From the NCBI GenBank assembly GCA_001643535.1, contig LXTG01000081.1, positions 2,058-20,450 on the forward strand: a stretch of 18,393 bases of DNA, in the 5' to 3' direction. The first letter of the stretch is position 1; each line of letters starts with the position of its first letter. The position numbers were made by a program, and so were the translations under genes. Shown one piece after another: positions 5,843 through 13,983 of the stretch. The notes beneath the pieces are model-generated. The model was not told the origin of the DNA. It did not search any database and saw only the letters and a program-made list of their open reading frames with translations. The stretch comes from a candidate division NC10 bacterium SPGG6. Lineage in GTDB: Bacteria > Methylomirabilota > Methylomirabilia > Methylomirabilales > CSP1-5.

Positions 5843-5902
5843 CGGTCGGCAAAAGATCGCAGCCTCATGACCGACTGCTGAAGGGTGACAGCGGGGAAGG
5901 GA

Positions 5903-7042
5903 ATGGATTTCGGGCTTACCCAACAACAACAGTTGTTCCAAGAAATGGTCCGGGAATTTGCCGAAAAGGAGGTAGCGCCGCGGGCCGCCGAGGTGGATGA
6001 GGAGGCCTGTTTCCCAGCCGAGACGGTCCGGATGATGGGGAAGCTTGGACTCATGGGGGTGACCATCCCGGAAGCGTATGGTGGAGCGGGGGCGGATACA
6101 ATCTGTTACGCCATCGCCGTCGAGGAAATTAGTCGCGCCTGCGCCTCCACAGGGGTCATTATGTCGATCAATAACTCCCTGGTCTGCGACTCCATTCATA
6201 CGTTCGGAGCCGAGGAGCAAAAACGACGTCTCCTAATCCCTTTAGCCCGGGGAGAGAAGCTGGGGTGCTACTGCTTGAGTGAGCCCGATGCCGGCTCCGA
6301 TGCGGCCAATTTGCAATTGACCGCGAGGGCAGAGGGCAATCACTTTCTCTTGAACGGGGTCAAGAATTTCATTACGAACGGCCAAGAGGCGAATATTGCC
6401 ATCGTGTTTGCTACGGTAGACCGCCAGCTCAAGCACAAAGGGATCTCCGCTTTTCTCGTCGAGAAGGGGACGCCGGGATTTGGTGTCCTGAAGGTGGAGA
6501 AAAAGCTGGGGATCCGGGGGACTAGCTGTTGCCAACTTCTCTTCGAAAATTGTCGGGTACCCCGGGAAAACCTCCTGGGAGGAATCGGTGAGGGGTTCAA
6601 TATAGCCATGGCCTCCCTGGACGGTGGCCGAATCGGGATCGCCGCTCAGGCGGTTGGGATCGCCCGAGCCGCCTATGAAGCTGCCCTGGGCTATGCCAAG
6701 GGCCGGGTCCAGTTCGGGCAGCCCATCGCCTCCTTCCAGGCCATTCAGTTTATGCTGGCGGATATGGCGACCACAATTGATGCTGCCCGTCTCCTGGCTT
6801 ACCGGGCCGCAATCCTCAGAGACCAGGGGATCCAATACGGCCTGGAGGCCTCCATGGCCAAGCTTTACGCCTCCGAGGTCGCCATGTGTGTAACCACTAA
6901 AGCGATCCAGATCTACGGGGGATACGGGTATATCACCGATTATCCGGTCCAGCGCTACTTTCGAGACGCCAAGGTCACCGAGATTTACGAAGGAACTTCA
7001 GAAATTCAACGACTTGTCATTGCAGGACATCTCGTTGGATAG
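5903..7042 (+). CDS. Acyl-CoA dehydrogenase, short-chain type
   Basis: 379-residue FAD enzyme that oxidises an acyl-CoA to the 2,3-enoyl-CoA and hands electrons to ETF. Hallmarks: CLSEPDAGSDA at 124-134, the FITNG loop at 156-160, FGQPIASFQAIQF at 271-283, GGYGY at 339-343, and the catalytic base E363 in EIYEGTSEIQR near the C-terminus, the position used by butyryl- and medium-chain dehydrogenases rather than by isovaleryl-type enzymes. ATG 5903 gives family length and the conserved DFGLTQQQ start, with GGGGAAGG just upstream; the in-frame GTG at 5885 would add six residues. Its neighbours are thiolase 60 bp upstream and etfBA 34 bp downstream, so butyryl-CoA is a natural substrate. Exact chain or branch specificity is inference. 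Confidence 0.93.
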   Translation: MDFGLTQQQQLFQEMVREFAEKEVAPRAAEVDEEACFPAETVRMMGKLGLMGVTIPEAYGGAGADTICYAIAVEEISRACASTGVIMSINNSLVCDSIHTFGAEEQKRRLLIPLARGEKLGCYCLSEPDAGSDAANLQLTARAEGNHFLLNGVKNFITNGQEANIAIVFATVDRQLKHKGISAFLVEKGTPGFGVLKVEKKLGIRGTSCCQLLFENCRVPRENLLGGIGEGFNIAMASLDGGRIGIAAQAVGIARAAYEAALGYAKGRVQFGQPIASFQAIQFMLADMATTIDAARLLAYRAAILRDQGIQYGLEASMAKLYASEVAMCVTTKAIQIYGGYGYITDYPVQRYFRDAKVTEIYEGTSEIQRLVIAGHLVG

Positions 7043-7076
7043 CTTCCCCCGATCTAGACACTCCTAGGGGAAAACA

Positions 7077-7874
7077 ATGCGCATCGTCGTGTGTCTGAAG
7101 CAGATCATCGATCCGGAACTCCCCGCCAGCCAGTTCCGAATTGATGCGGAGTCAAAGCGACAGCAGCCGAATGGCCATCCCCTTGTCGTCAGCCCCTACG
7201 ATGAGAATGCGCTTGAGCTTGCGCTGAAGCTCAAGGAACAAACCGGCGGCCATGTGGCAGTGCTGAGCGTTGGACAATCCTCTGCAGTCAGCGCGCTCCG
7301 GAAGGGGCTCGCCATGGGTGCAGACGAGGCTGCCTTGATCAGTGACCCTGCCCTTGAAGGATCTGATGCCTTCGGCATTGCCACCGCATTGGCCCAAGGC
7401 ATTCAGAAACTGGGCCATGCGGACCTCGTCCTCTGCGGCTGCGAGTCTGGGGACTGGGCCGACAGGACTGTTGGCCCCATCGTGGCCGAAACGCTGAAAA
7501 TCCCCTGTGTAACCTTTGTCGCCCGCGTGGAAAGGCAGGATCGTGGAGTACGGGTTCAGCGCGTGGTAGAGGAGGGCTACGAGGTCTGGGAGGTCACGCC
7601 ACCCGTGCTGCTGACCATCCTCAGTGACGAGACCAATATCCCCAGGTATCCGAAGGTCAAGGACATTATGGCTGCCTCCCGCAGACCCATTCCCCCGTGG
7701 TCGGTCTCCGATCTTGGTCTTGATGCGTCAAGCGTGGGGAAGGCGGTTAAGCGGATTGAAATCCAAGAGCTCACGGTCCCGACCCGAGAATCCCGTTGTG
7801 AGCTCTTGGAGGGGGATGCACAGGAGCAGGTCGCGACCCTGATCACGAGACTCCGAGAGCGGAAGGTGATTTGA
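7077..7874 (+). CDS. etfB: Electron transfer flavoprotein beta subunit
   Basis: 265-residue AMP-binding subunit of the soluble ETF heterodimer, which accepts electrons from acyl-CoA dehydrogenase. Family landmarks are the start MRIVVCLKQIIDPE, YDENALELALKLKE at 41-54, the GADEA loop near 81-85, GCESGDWADRTVGP at 121-134, and the signature NIPRYPKVKDIMAASRRPI at 187-205 that contacts the alpha subunit and nucleotide. AGGGG is 6 nt upstream of the ATG. It is followed by etfA after 3 bp and by a membrane FeS oxidoreductase, which fits a non-bifurcating ETF feeding a quinone. I cannot exclude bifurcation from sequence reading alone. Confidence 0.94.
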   Translation: MRIVVCLKQIIDPELPASQFRIDAESKRQQPNGHPLVVSPYDENALELALKLKEQTGGHVAVLSVGQSSAVSALRKGLAMGADEAALISDPALEGSDAFGIATALAQGIQKLGHADLVLCGCESGDWADRTVGPIVAETLKIPCVTFVARVERQDRGVRVQRVVEEGYEVWEVTPPVLLTILSDETNIPRYPKVKDIMAASRRPIPPWSVSDLGLDASSVGKAVKRIEIQELTVPTRESRCELLEGDAQEQVATLITRLRERKVI

Positions 7875-7877
7875 GCC

Positions 7878-8858
7878 ATGGCCGGTATCGTTGTGCTTTC
7901 CAAGGTCGAGAATGGCGTCCCATCCCGCTCTACCCTCGAACTGCTAGGTGGGGCCCAAAGACTCGCGGCGGGACTTCAAGCGCCTGTGGGGGCCGCCCTC
8001 CTGGGCCAAGGGGATGCCACTTCCCTGTACGGGTATGGGGTAGAAATCGTCTTTCGCGTGGATCATCCCTTACTGAAAGAGTACCAAGCTGACTTGCATT
8101 TGATCGCCCTGGAACGAATTGCCCGGGCGGCTGAGCCGCAGGTTTTCTTAATGCCGGGAGACTCATTGGGTCGGGACCTAGCCGCTCGGCTTGCCTTCCG
8201 CCTGAAGGCAGGAGTTGTCACAGAGGTGATCGACATGGACGTGGAGGCCTCAGGAAAAATTCCGCGCTTTACCCGCCAGGCTTACGGGGGCAAGGCGAGT
8301 GCCGTCATGGTTCCGAAGGCCTTTCCGGTGGTGGTGACCTTGAAACCCCGGACCTTTGATCCAGCTGCACCGGCGGGGGATAAGCAGGGAAGGGAGGTTT
8401 CGGTGGAGGCTCCCCTTGATCCCGAACAAGCTCGAACCCGTCTGGTGGAGCGGGTCCTGGAGGAGACCACGGGCGTGAAACTGGAGGATGCCCGGGTGGT
8501 GGTCTCTGGCGGGCGCGGCCTTGGGGGCCCCGAGGGATTCGACCCCCTTGTGGAGTTGGCGCGCATTCTCAAAGGAGCAGTGGGCGCGTCTCGCGCTGCC
8601 ACCGATGCCGGATGGGTTCCCTCCTCCATGCAGGTGGGGCAGACCGGAAAGACGGTCAGCCCGGACCTTTACGTTGCGGTTGGGATTTCCGGGGCCACGC
8701 AGCACGTGGCCGGGATCACGGGCGCAAAGACCATCGTCGCCATCAATACCGATCCGGAGTCCTCCATCTTCAAGGCAGCACATCTAGGAATCGTGGGTGA
8801 TTACAAAGCTATCCTGCCCCCCTTGATTGCCCGGTGCCGGGAGTTGATGGGGGGATAA
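7878..8858 (+). CDS. etfA: Electron transfer flavoprotein alpha subunit
   Basis: 326-residue FAD-binding subunit of ETF. The C-terminal FAD domain shows SGGRGLG at 210-216, GASRAATDAGW at 236-246, the GQTGKTVSP motif at 254-262, the GISGATQH loop at 269-276, and AINTDP at 289-294. The N-terminal domain is ordinary in length. The gene starts 3 bp after the etfB stop, with GGAAGGTGA inside the end of etfB as ribosome-binding site, and it ends 3 bp before the membrane oxidoreductase gene, so the three are translationally linked. Function: transfer of electrons from the neighbouring acyl-CoA dehydrogenase to the membrane enzyme. Confidence 0.95.
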   Translation: MAGIVVLSKVENGVPSRSTLELLGGAQRLAAGLQAPVGAALLGQGDATSLYGYGVEIVFRVDHPLLKEYQADLHLIALERIARAAEPQVFLMPGDSLGRDLAARLAFRLKAGVVTEVIDMDVEASGKIPRFTRQAYGGKASAVMVPKAFPVVVTLKPRTFDPAAPAGDKQGREVSVEAPLDPEQARTRLVERVLEETTGVKLEDARVVVSGGRGLGGPEGFDPLVELARILKGAVGASRAATDAGWVPSSMQVGQTGKTVSPDLYVAVGISGATQHVAGITGAKTIVAINTDPESSIFKAAHLGIVGDYKAILPPLIARCRELMGG

Positions 8859-8861
8859 GGG

Positions 8862-10835
8862 ATGAATCCGTTGCCGTCGCGGGAGATCTACTGGAACATT
8901 CCGAATCACCTCCTCCTCTATGTCCTGTTCCTGCCCTTCCTCGCCATCTTTCTTTACGGCTGCTATCGACGCTGGGGCGCCCTCCTCCTCGGCAAGAGAG
9001 GAGTGCAATTGGGTCCGCTAAGGGCGCGCCTGACGGCCCTGACGAATCAGGCGTTCTTACAGCGGCGGATCGTCCAGGAGAGATATTCGGGTCTCATGCA
9101 CCTCACGCTCTCCTGGGGGTTTCTTGTTCTCTTCATCGCGACCACTCTCGTCGCATTTCAAGATTACTTTGGTCTCCCGGTTCTCCAGGGCCCCTTCTAC
9201 CTCTACTTTATGTCGCTCACGGTGGACTTGTTCGGCGTGGCAGCGGTCCTCGGGACACTGATGGCTGTGGCTCGACGGTTCTTTCGGCCCCCAGCTCGTC
9301 TTGTGGAGCCGCGAAGTTTTGACGGTTTTGGATGGCTCCTCCTCCTGTTTTTGGCTGTCCTGGTGACTGGATTCCTCGTGGAGGGACTCCGGATATCGGC
9401 CACTGCTGACCCGTGGGGATCCTGGTCCCCCGGAGGATGGTTTACGGCGCCCCTCTTCCACGGAATAGGGGTGGAGTATACCCGGGCCTTTCACCAGGTC
9501 CTTTGGTGGCTACACGCTGCACTCTCCTTTGGCTTTATTGCCGCCATTCCGTATACGAGCGTGCTTCATCTGCTGGCTGCACCCGCTAATATCTTCCTTC
9601 AAAATCCGCAGCCCTCAGGCATTGTGAGTCCCCTGGCGGTTGAGGAGGAAAGGCTGGGGGCCTCCACGGTCAGGGATTTTTCCTGGAAGGCACTTCTCGA
9701 CCTGTACGCCTGCACCGAGTGCGGACGTTGTCAGGACGTCTGTCCCGCCTGGACCACGGGGAAATCTCTTACCCCCAAGGGGCTCATCCTCGAACTGCGG
9801 GACCATCTGACCAGGGTACACCGAGGGGAAGAGAAGCGGCGGATGGTCGGGGAGGTGATCACCGAGGATGTCCTCTGGGCCTGCACGACGTGCGGGGCCT
9901 GCCATGAGGCCTGCCCGGTGTCTATCGAACCCATTCCCAAGATCCTGGACATGCGGCGCTACCTGGTGATGGAAGAGGCGACCTTTCCGGAGCAAATGCA
10001 GGAGACACTCAAGAACCTGGAGACCCGTGGGCATCCGTATAAAGGGGTGAGCGCGGGACGGACCGACTGGGCCAAGGGACTCCGGATCGCCGAAGCGGCA
10101 AAGCTGAAAGAGGTAGACCTCCTCTACTGGGTCGGCTGTGCGGGGACCTTTGATGAACGAGGACAGCAAGTGACTCGGGCGATGGCACACGTGCTGGAAG
10201 CAGCAGAAGTGGAGTTCGCGATCCTGGGCAATGAAGAGCGCTGTACGGGCGATCCGGCTCGGCGAATCGGTAATGAATATCTTTTTCAACTCCTCGCCCA
10301 GGAGAATGTTGCAACCCTGAACCGGTATCGGGTGAAAAAAATCCTCACCAGCTGTCCCCATTGCTTCAACACGCTGAAGCACGAGTATCGCCAGTTCGGT
10401 GGAGAATTCGAGGTCGTCCATCACAGCCAATTCATCGCTGGACTCCTGCATGAAGGACGCATAGCCCTCCGGAAGCGATACAGCGGGACGGTGAGCTTTC
10501 ATGATCCCTGCTATTTGGGGCGGCACAACGGCATTTACGATGATCCCCGATCGGTGATTAATCACTTCCCGGGTCTCCAGCAGGTGGAGATGCCCAGGTG
10601 CCGCGAAAAAGGATTCTGCTGTGGTGCCGGCGGCGGCCTGATGTGGGTCGAGGAGCGAATTGGTAAACGGATGAACCTCGAGCGAACGGACGAGTTCTTA
10701 CGGACCGGAGCGGCGGTCGTGGCCACGGCCTGCCCCTTCTGCTTGACGATGCTGACCGATGGGATCACTGTGCGCGGCAAGAGCCATGCGGTGAAGGCCT
10801 TGGATCTAGCCGAGCTGGTAGTCCGTGCCCTCTAG
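8862..10835 (+). CDS. Membrane FeS ETF:menaquinone oxidoreductase (EMO/EtfD type, HdrD-like CCG domains)
   Basis: 657-residue membrane protein. The N-terminal quarter has several hydrophobic spans (about 16-34, 84-98, 114-137, 157-172 and 212-240) with histidines suitable for heme b (H80, H200, H211, H218), like a NarI-type cytochrome domain. Two 4Fe-4S motifs follow, C284/C287/C290/C294 and C341/C344/C347/C351. The C-terminal half holds two cysteine-rich HdrD-like domains: the second is canonical (C550, C586-C587 in GFCCGAGGG, C624 and C627), while the first is divergent (C426, C461 in RCTGDPARR, C498, C501). This architecture is that of the EtfAB:(mena)quinone oxidoreductases described in syntrophic fatty-acid oxidisers and mycobacteria (EtfD). 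Gene position directly after etfBA supports it. It would move acyl-CoA-derived electrons into the quinone pool. A different HdrD-like role is less likely. Confidence 0.88.
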   Translation: MNPLPSREIYWNIPNHLLLYVLFLPFLAIFLYGCYRRWGALLLGKRGVQLGPLRARLTALTNQAFLQRRIVQERYSGLMHLTLSWGFLVLFIATTLVAFQDYFGLPVLQGPFYLYFMSLTVDLFGVAAVLGTLMAVARRFFRPPARLVEPRSFDGFGWLLLLFLAVLVTGFLVEGLRISATADPWGSWSPGGWFTAPLFHGIGVEYTRAFHQVLWWLHAALSFGFIAAIPYTSVLHLLAAPANIFLQNPQPSGIVSPLAVEEERLGASTVRDFSWKALLDLYACTECGRCQDVCPAWTTGKSLTPKGLILELRDHLTRVHRGEEKRRMVGEVITEDVLWACTTCGACHEACPVSIEPIPKILDMRRYLVMEEATFPEQMQETLKNLETRGHPYKGVSAGRTDWAKGLRIAEAAKLKEVDLLYWVGCAGTFDERGQQVTRAMAHVLEAAEVEFAILGNEERCTGDPARRIGNEYLFQLLAQENVATLNRYRVKKILTSCPHCFNTLKHEYRQFGGEFEVVHHSQFIAGLLHEGRIALRKRYSGTVSFHDPCYLGRHNGIYDDPRSVINHFPGLQQVEMPRCREKGFCCGAGGGLMWVEERIGKRMNLERTDEFLRTGAAVVATACPFCLTMLTDGITVRGKSHAVKALDLAELVVRAL

Positions 10836-10859
10836 TAGTTCGAGGACCGGAGGTCCTGC

Positions 10860-11777
10860 ATGCGGGTTGTGTCCCTATTACCTAGTGCAACAGAGATAGT
10901 ATATCTGCTGGGACTCGGGGAGCAGCTTACCGGGGTGAGCCATGAGTGTGACTACCCCCCGGCCGCCCTCGGGAAGCGAAAGATCATTAAATCTGCGATC
11001 GCGAGTTCCGAGCTGACTAGCCAGGAGATCGATTGGCATGTCAGCGCTTTGCTTGAACGGGGTGAAGGGATCTACCAGATTGATCTTGAGGCCCTGAAGT
11101 CGGCCGATCCCGATCTGATCCTGACCCAGAAACTTTGCGATGTGTGTGCTGCCCCCTACCAGACGGTTCTCGAGGCAGTGACAAAGCTCCCACGAAAACC
11201 GGAGGTCCTTTCCCTGGACCCGGAGCGCCTCGGGGATGTGCTGAAGGATATCGGTCGGGTCGGGGAGGCCACGGGACGCCTCAAGGAGGCAGAGGAAGCT
11301 GCCACATCACTCAAGGAAAGGATTGAGGCCGTCGCGGTGCGGGCGGCGAAGGCCACGACTCGCCCCCAGGTTGTGTGCCTGGAGTGGATGGATCCCATTA
11401 TGGCTTCGGGCCATTGGCTCCCGGAGATGGTAGACCTGGCTGGGGGGAGAGAGTCCTTGGGAAAAGTGGCGGCTCTCTCCCGACGGGTCGAATGGGAGCA
11501 GGTGCTGTCCGCTGCCCCCGAGATTCTGATCCTCACGCCCTGTGGCTTCACTGTAGACCGAGTTCTCGAGGAGATGCACATTCTCACCAGACGCCCAGGA
11601 TGGGATGGCCTCCCGGCAGTTCGGCGGGGGAGGGTCTTTGCCGTGAACGGTCATGCCTATTTCGCTCGGCCTGGACCTCGTCTCGTGGATGGACTGGAGA
11701 TTTTGGCCCACCTGCTTCATCCGGAACTTTTCCCGGGCCCGATTCCAGAAGACGCTGTACGAATCGTTCACCGATGA
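10860..11777 (+). CDS. BtuF-like cobalamin-binding protein lacking a signal peptide
   Basis: 305-residue protein of the type III (BtuF/FhuD-like) substrate-binding family. It shows the N-terminal strand RVVSLLPSATEIVYLLG, an ADPDLILTQKLCDVC region at 82-96, and the C-terminal lobe with WDGLPAVRRGRVFAVNG at 248-264. Periplasmic BtuF carries a secretion signal before the equivalent first strand. Here the strand starts at residue 2 and an in-frame stop (TAG, 10836-10838) lies 24 nt upstream of the ATG, so no signal peptide can be missing. GGAGG at 10849-10853 is 6 nt from the ATG. No permease or ATPase gene is adjacent; instead the B12-dependent mutase large subunit follows after 59 bp. A cytoplasmic corrinoid-binding or delivery role is suggested by context, not demonstrated. 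Confidence 0.8.
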   Translation: MRVVSLLPSATEIVYLLGLGEQLTGVSHECDYPPAALGKRKIIKSAIASSELTSQEIDWHVSALLERGEGIYQIDLEALKSADPDLILTQKLCDVCAAPYQTVLEAVTKLPRKPEVLSLDPERLGDVLKDIGRVGEATGRLKEAEEAATSLKERIEAVAVRAAKATTRPQVVCLEWMDPIMASGHWLPEMVDLAGGRESLGKVAALSRRVEWEQVLSAAPEILILTPCGFTVDRVLEEMHILTRRPGWDGLPAVRRGRVFAVNGHAYFARPGPRLVDGLEILAHLLHPELFPGPIPEDAVRIVHR

Positions 11778-11836
11778 CCCTCCCGCGTAGTTAAGGGGCT
11801 ATCCAATTGTTTGTCGGGTGGAAGGGAACCCCCAAG

Positions 11837-13537
11837 ATGCCCTTTGATGAAAATGAAGAAAAGCGGATCGAAAGGGCGGAAGAGACCTGGGAGGAGCAGA
11901 CACTCCGTCCCGCGCTAGAGAAATTGCCCGAGAGGACACGGGAGTTCAACACGGTCTCCTGGCATCCGATTCGAAGGCTCTACACCCCTCGGGATCTCTC
12001 CGACTTCGAATATACGCGGGAGCTTGGGTTCCCGGGCCTATATCCCTTTACGCGGGGAGTCTATCCAACCATGTACCGAGGAAAAATCTGGACCATGCGC
12101 ATGTTCGCCGGCCATGGGACCCCCGAGGAGACGAATCAACGGTTCAGGTATCTCTTAGAGCAGGGACAGACGGGTCTGTCGGTCGCCTTTGATCTCCCGA
12201 CGCTCATGGGATACGATTCCGACCATCCAATGTCGCGCGGTGAGGTAGGAAAGTGCGGGGTGGCCATTGACTCTCTGGCAGATATGGAAATCCTTTTCGA
12301 CCGGATCCCCCTCGGAGATGTTACCACCTCGATGACCATTAACTCTCCTGCGGCGGTTCTGTGGGCAATGTATCTCGTGGTCTGCGAGAAACAAGGGGTG
12401 CCTTATGACCGCATCGGCGGGACAATCCAGAACGATATCCTTAAGGAATTCATCGCGCAGAAGGAGTACATTTTCCCTCTCGACCCTTCCATGCGGCTCG
12501 TCGTGGACACTCTCCTCTTCGGGGCTCGGTACCTCCCCCGGTGGAATCCGGTCAGCATCAGCGGATATCATATCCGGGAGGCAGGTTCGACGGCGATCCA
12601 GGAGCTGGCCTTTACCTTGGCCGACGGGATGGCGTATGTCGAGGCAACCATGAAGGCCGGGCTCGCCGTGGATTCCTTTGCGCCACGCCTCTCCTTCTTC
12701 TTTAACGTCCACAACGATTTCTTTGAGGAGATCGCCAAGTTTCGCGCCGCCAGGCGCCTTTGGGCGAGACTGATGCGCGAGCGGTACGGCGCCAGCGATC
12801 CCCGGTCCTGGCTGCTGCGGACGCATGCGCAAACCGCGGGATGTGCCCTGACCGCCCAACAACCTTATAATAATGTCGTTCGGGTAGCCATTCAGGCCCT
12901 GGCGGCGGTTCTGGGCGGAGCCCAGTCGGTCCACACCAACGCGCTCGATGAAACGCTGGCGCTTCCGAGCGAAGCGGCAGCCACGATCGCTCTGCGGACT
13001 CAACAAATCATCGCCCACGAGACGGGGATAACCCACACCATCGACCCCGCGGGGGGCTCCTATTTTGTCGAGACCCTGACAAATGAGATAGAGGAGGCGG
13101 CCTGGACCTATCTCCAAAAGATCGATGATCTGGGGGGTATGGTTCAAGCGGTTGAGAAGAGTTTTCCACAACAGGAGATTGCCGACGCCTCCTATCGGTA
13201 CCAGCAGGCGGTCGAGACAGGGGAAAAGGTGGTGGTCGGGGTGAACCGGTTCGTCGCCGAGACCGAGGAGCCGATCTCCCTACTCCAGATCGACCCGGAC
13301 AAGGCTGCTCAGCGACAAATGGAAAAGTTTCAAAAACTTAAAAAACGTCGGGACCACGACCGGGTCGAGCAAACTCTGGATGCGCTCCGAAAGGCGGCCC
13401 AGGGGAAGGACCCGTGGGACCGAGACCTCCTGATGCCGAAGATATTGGATGCGGTCCGAGCCTACGCGACCCTCGGCGAGATCATGGGGGTCTTCCGGGA
13501 GGCGTGGGGGGAGTACATCGAGCCGGCTATCATCTGA
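11837..13537 (+). CDS. icmA: B12-dependent acyl-CoA mutase large subunit, isobutyryl-CoA mutase-like
   Basis: 566-residue TIM-barrel subunit that binds acyl-CoA; radical 1,2-rearrangement is done with coenzyme B12 held by the separate small subunit. Conserved blocks include YPTMYRGKIWTMR at 76-88, GLSVAFDLPT at 113-122, GTIQNDILKEF at 195-205, SGYH with H245, and QPYNNVVR at 342-349. Aligned to Propionibacterium methylmalonyl-CoA mutase, Tyr89 is F90 (codon 12104) and Arg207 is Q208 (codon 12458). Phe and Gln at these sites mark isobutyryl-CoA mutase, which lacks the carboxylate-binding Arg. The 2-hydroxyisobutyryl-CoA mutase pair (Ile90, Asp117) is absent (A117 here). Length equals that of Streptomyces IcmA. 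ATG 11837 has AAGGGA upstream; a TTG at 11807 would add ten residues. Automatic annotation would probably say methylmalonyl-CoA mutase. Isobutyryl/n-butyryl-CoA is favoured; isovaleryl/pivalyl-CoA is possible. Confidence 0.88.
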   Translation: MPFDENEEKRIERAEETWEEQTLRPALEKLPERTREFNTVSWHPIRRLYTPRDLSDFEYTRELGFPGLYPFTRGVYPTMYRGKIWTMRMFAGHGTPEETNQRFRYLLEQGQTGLSVAFDLPTLMGYDSDHPMSRGEVGKCGVAIDSLADMEILFDRIPLGDVTTSMTINSPAAVLWAMYLVVCEKQGVPYDRIGGTIQNDILKEFIAQKEYIFPLDPSMRLVVDTLLFGARYLPRWNPVSISGYHIREAGSTAIQELAFTLADGMAYVEATMKAGLAVDSFAPRLSFFFNVHNDFFEEIAKFRAARRLWARLMRERYGASDPRSWLLRTHAQTAGCALTAQQPYNNVVRVAIQALAAVLGGAQSVHTNALDETLALPSEAAATIALRTQQIIAHETGITHTIDPAGGSYFVETLTNEIEEAAWTYLQKIDDLGGMVQAVEKSFPQQEIADASYRYQQAVETGEKVVVGVNRFVAETEEPISLLQIDPDKAAQRQMEKFQKLKKRRDHDRVEQTLDALRKAAQGKDPWDRDLLMPKILDAVRAYATLGEIMGVFREAWGEYIEPAII

Positions 13538-13653
13538 TTGCCGCTTGACGACCTAGAAGAAATGCGGTTTAAGATAAGAAGATGCCTGTGTTTGAAAGGC
13601 AATGACCCTCAGCCCACGGTCGGAGCGGGGAGGGCAAGGATAAAGGATATATT

Positions 13654-13983
13654 ATGAGGAAGGCGCATGGAGTTCGGTTTGACCTTTGGGTGGAGGGTCG
13701 GTTGGAGCCGCAATTGGTCCTCTTCGCAAAGGAGGAGCCGCCTTCGGAACAGGAGATCGTTGCCTGTGTCAGAGACAGGGCCAAGGCGGCACAGGGCGGG
13801 CTTTTCGGCAGCGAGTCAGAAGACCCCGAGGTACAGGTAGAGTATCGGCCCGGCGTGGCCAACGATCAGGAACTTTGGGGCCGCGATCCAGGCTTTGGCG
13901 CGCTCTGTCAAGAAGTAGAGTACGCGGCGAGTGACGAGCGAGAGGAAGGAGAGTACGTACCGGGTGACGAAGATGATCAGTGA
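13654..13983 (+). CDS. Unrecognised 109-aa acidic protein between mutase subunit genes
   Basis: Open frame with ATG 13654 and AAAGGA 6 nt upstream; its stop overlaps the start of the mutase small-subunit gene by 11 nt, an arrangement typical of translational coupling. The product is soluble, with no signal peptide or membrane span. The first 45 residues look globular (RFDLWVEGRLEPQLVLFAK, then a helix EQEIVACVRDRAKAA), and the last 20 are strongly acidic (DEREEGEY, GDEDD). It has two cysteines, C38 and C85, and two tryptophans. I recognise no family. Because it is inserted between icmA and icmB, a role in mutase assembly or protection is tempting but unsupported. Shorter frames on the opposite strand here have no comparable start signals. 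Confidence 0.6.
   Translation: MRKAHGVRFDLWVEGRLEPQLVLFAKEEPPSEQEIVACVRDRAKAAQGGLFGSESEDPEVQVEYRPGVANDQELWGRDPGFGALCQEVEYAASDEREEGEYVPGDEDDQ

Noticed and set aside
9615..10565. 316-codon minus-strand open frame
   Set aside because: Antisense to the FeS oxidoreductase with its conserved cysteine motifs; no recognisable product.
12155..13171. 338-codon minus-strand open frame
   Set aside because: Lies wholly antisense to the strongly conserved mutase large subunit; typical shadow frame in GC-rich coding DNA.
11837..13537. Annotation as methylmalonyl-CoA mutase
   Set aside because: The substrate carboxylate-binding Arg and the Tyr next to B12 are replaced by Gln and Phe.
13545..13575. Promoter TTGACG ... 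TAAGAT between icmA and the 109-aa gene
   Set aside because: Spacing is 19 bp and the surrounding genes are probably one transcript; too weak to list.
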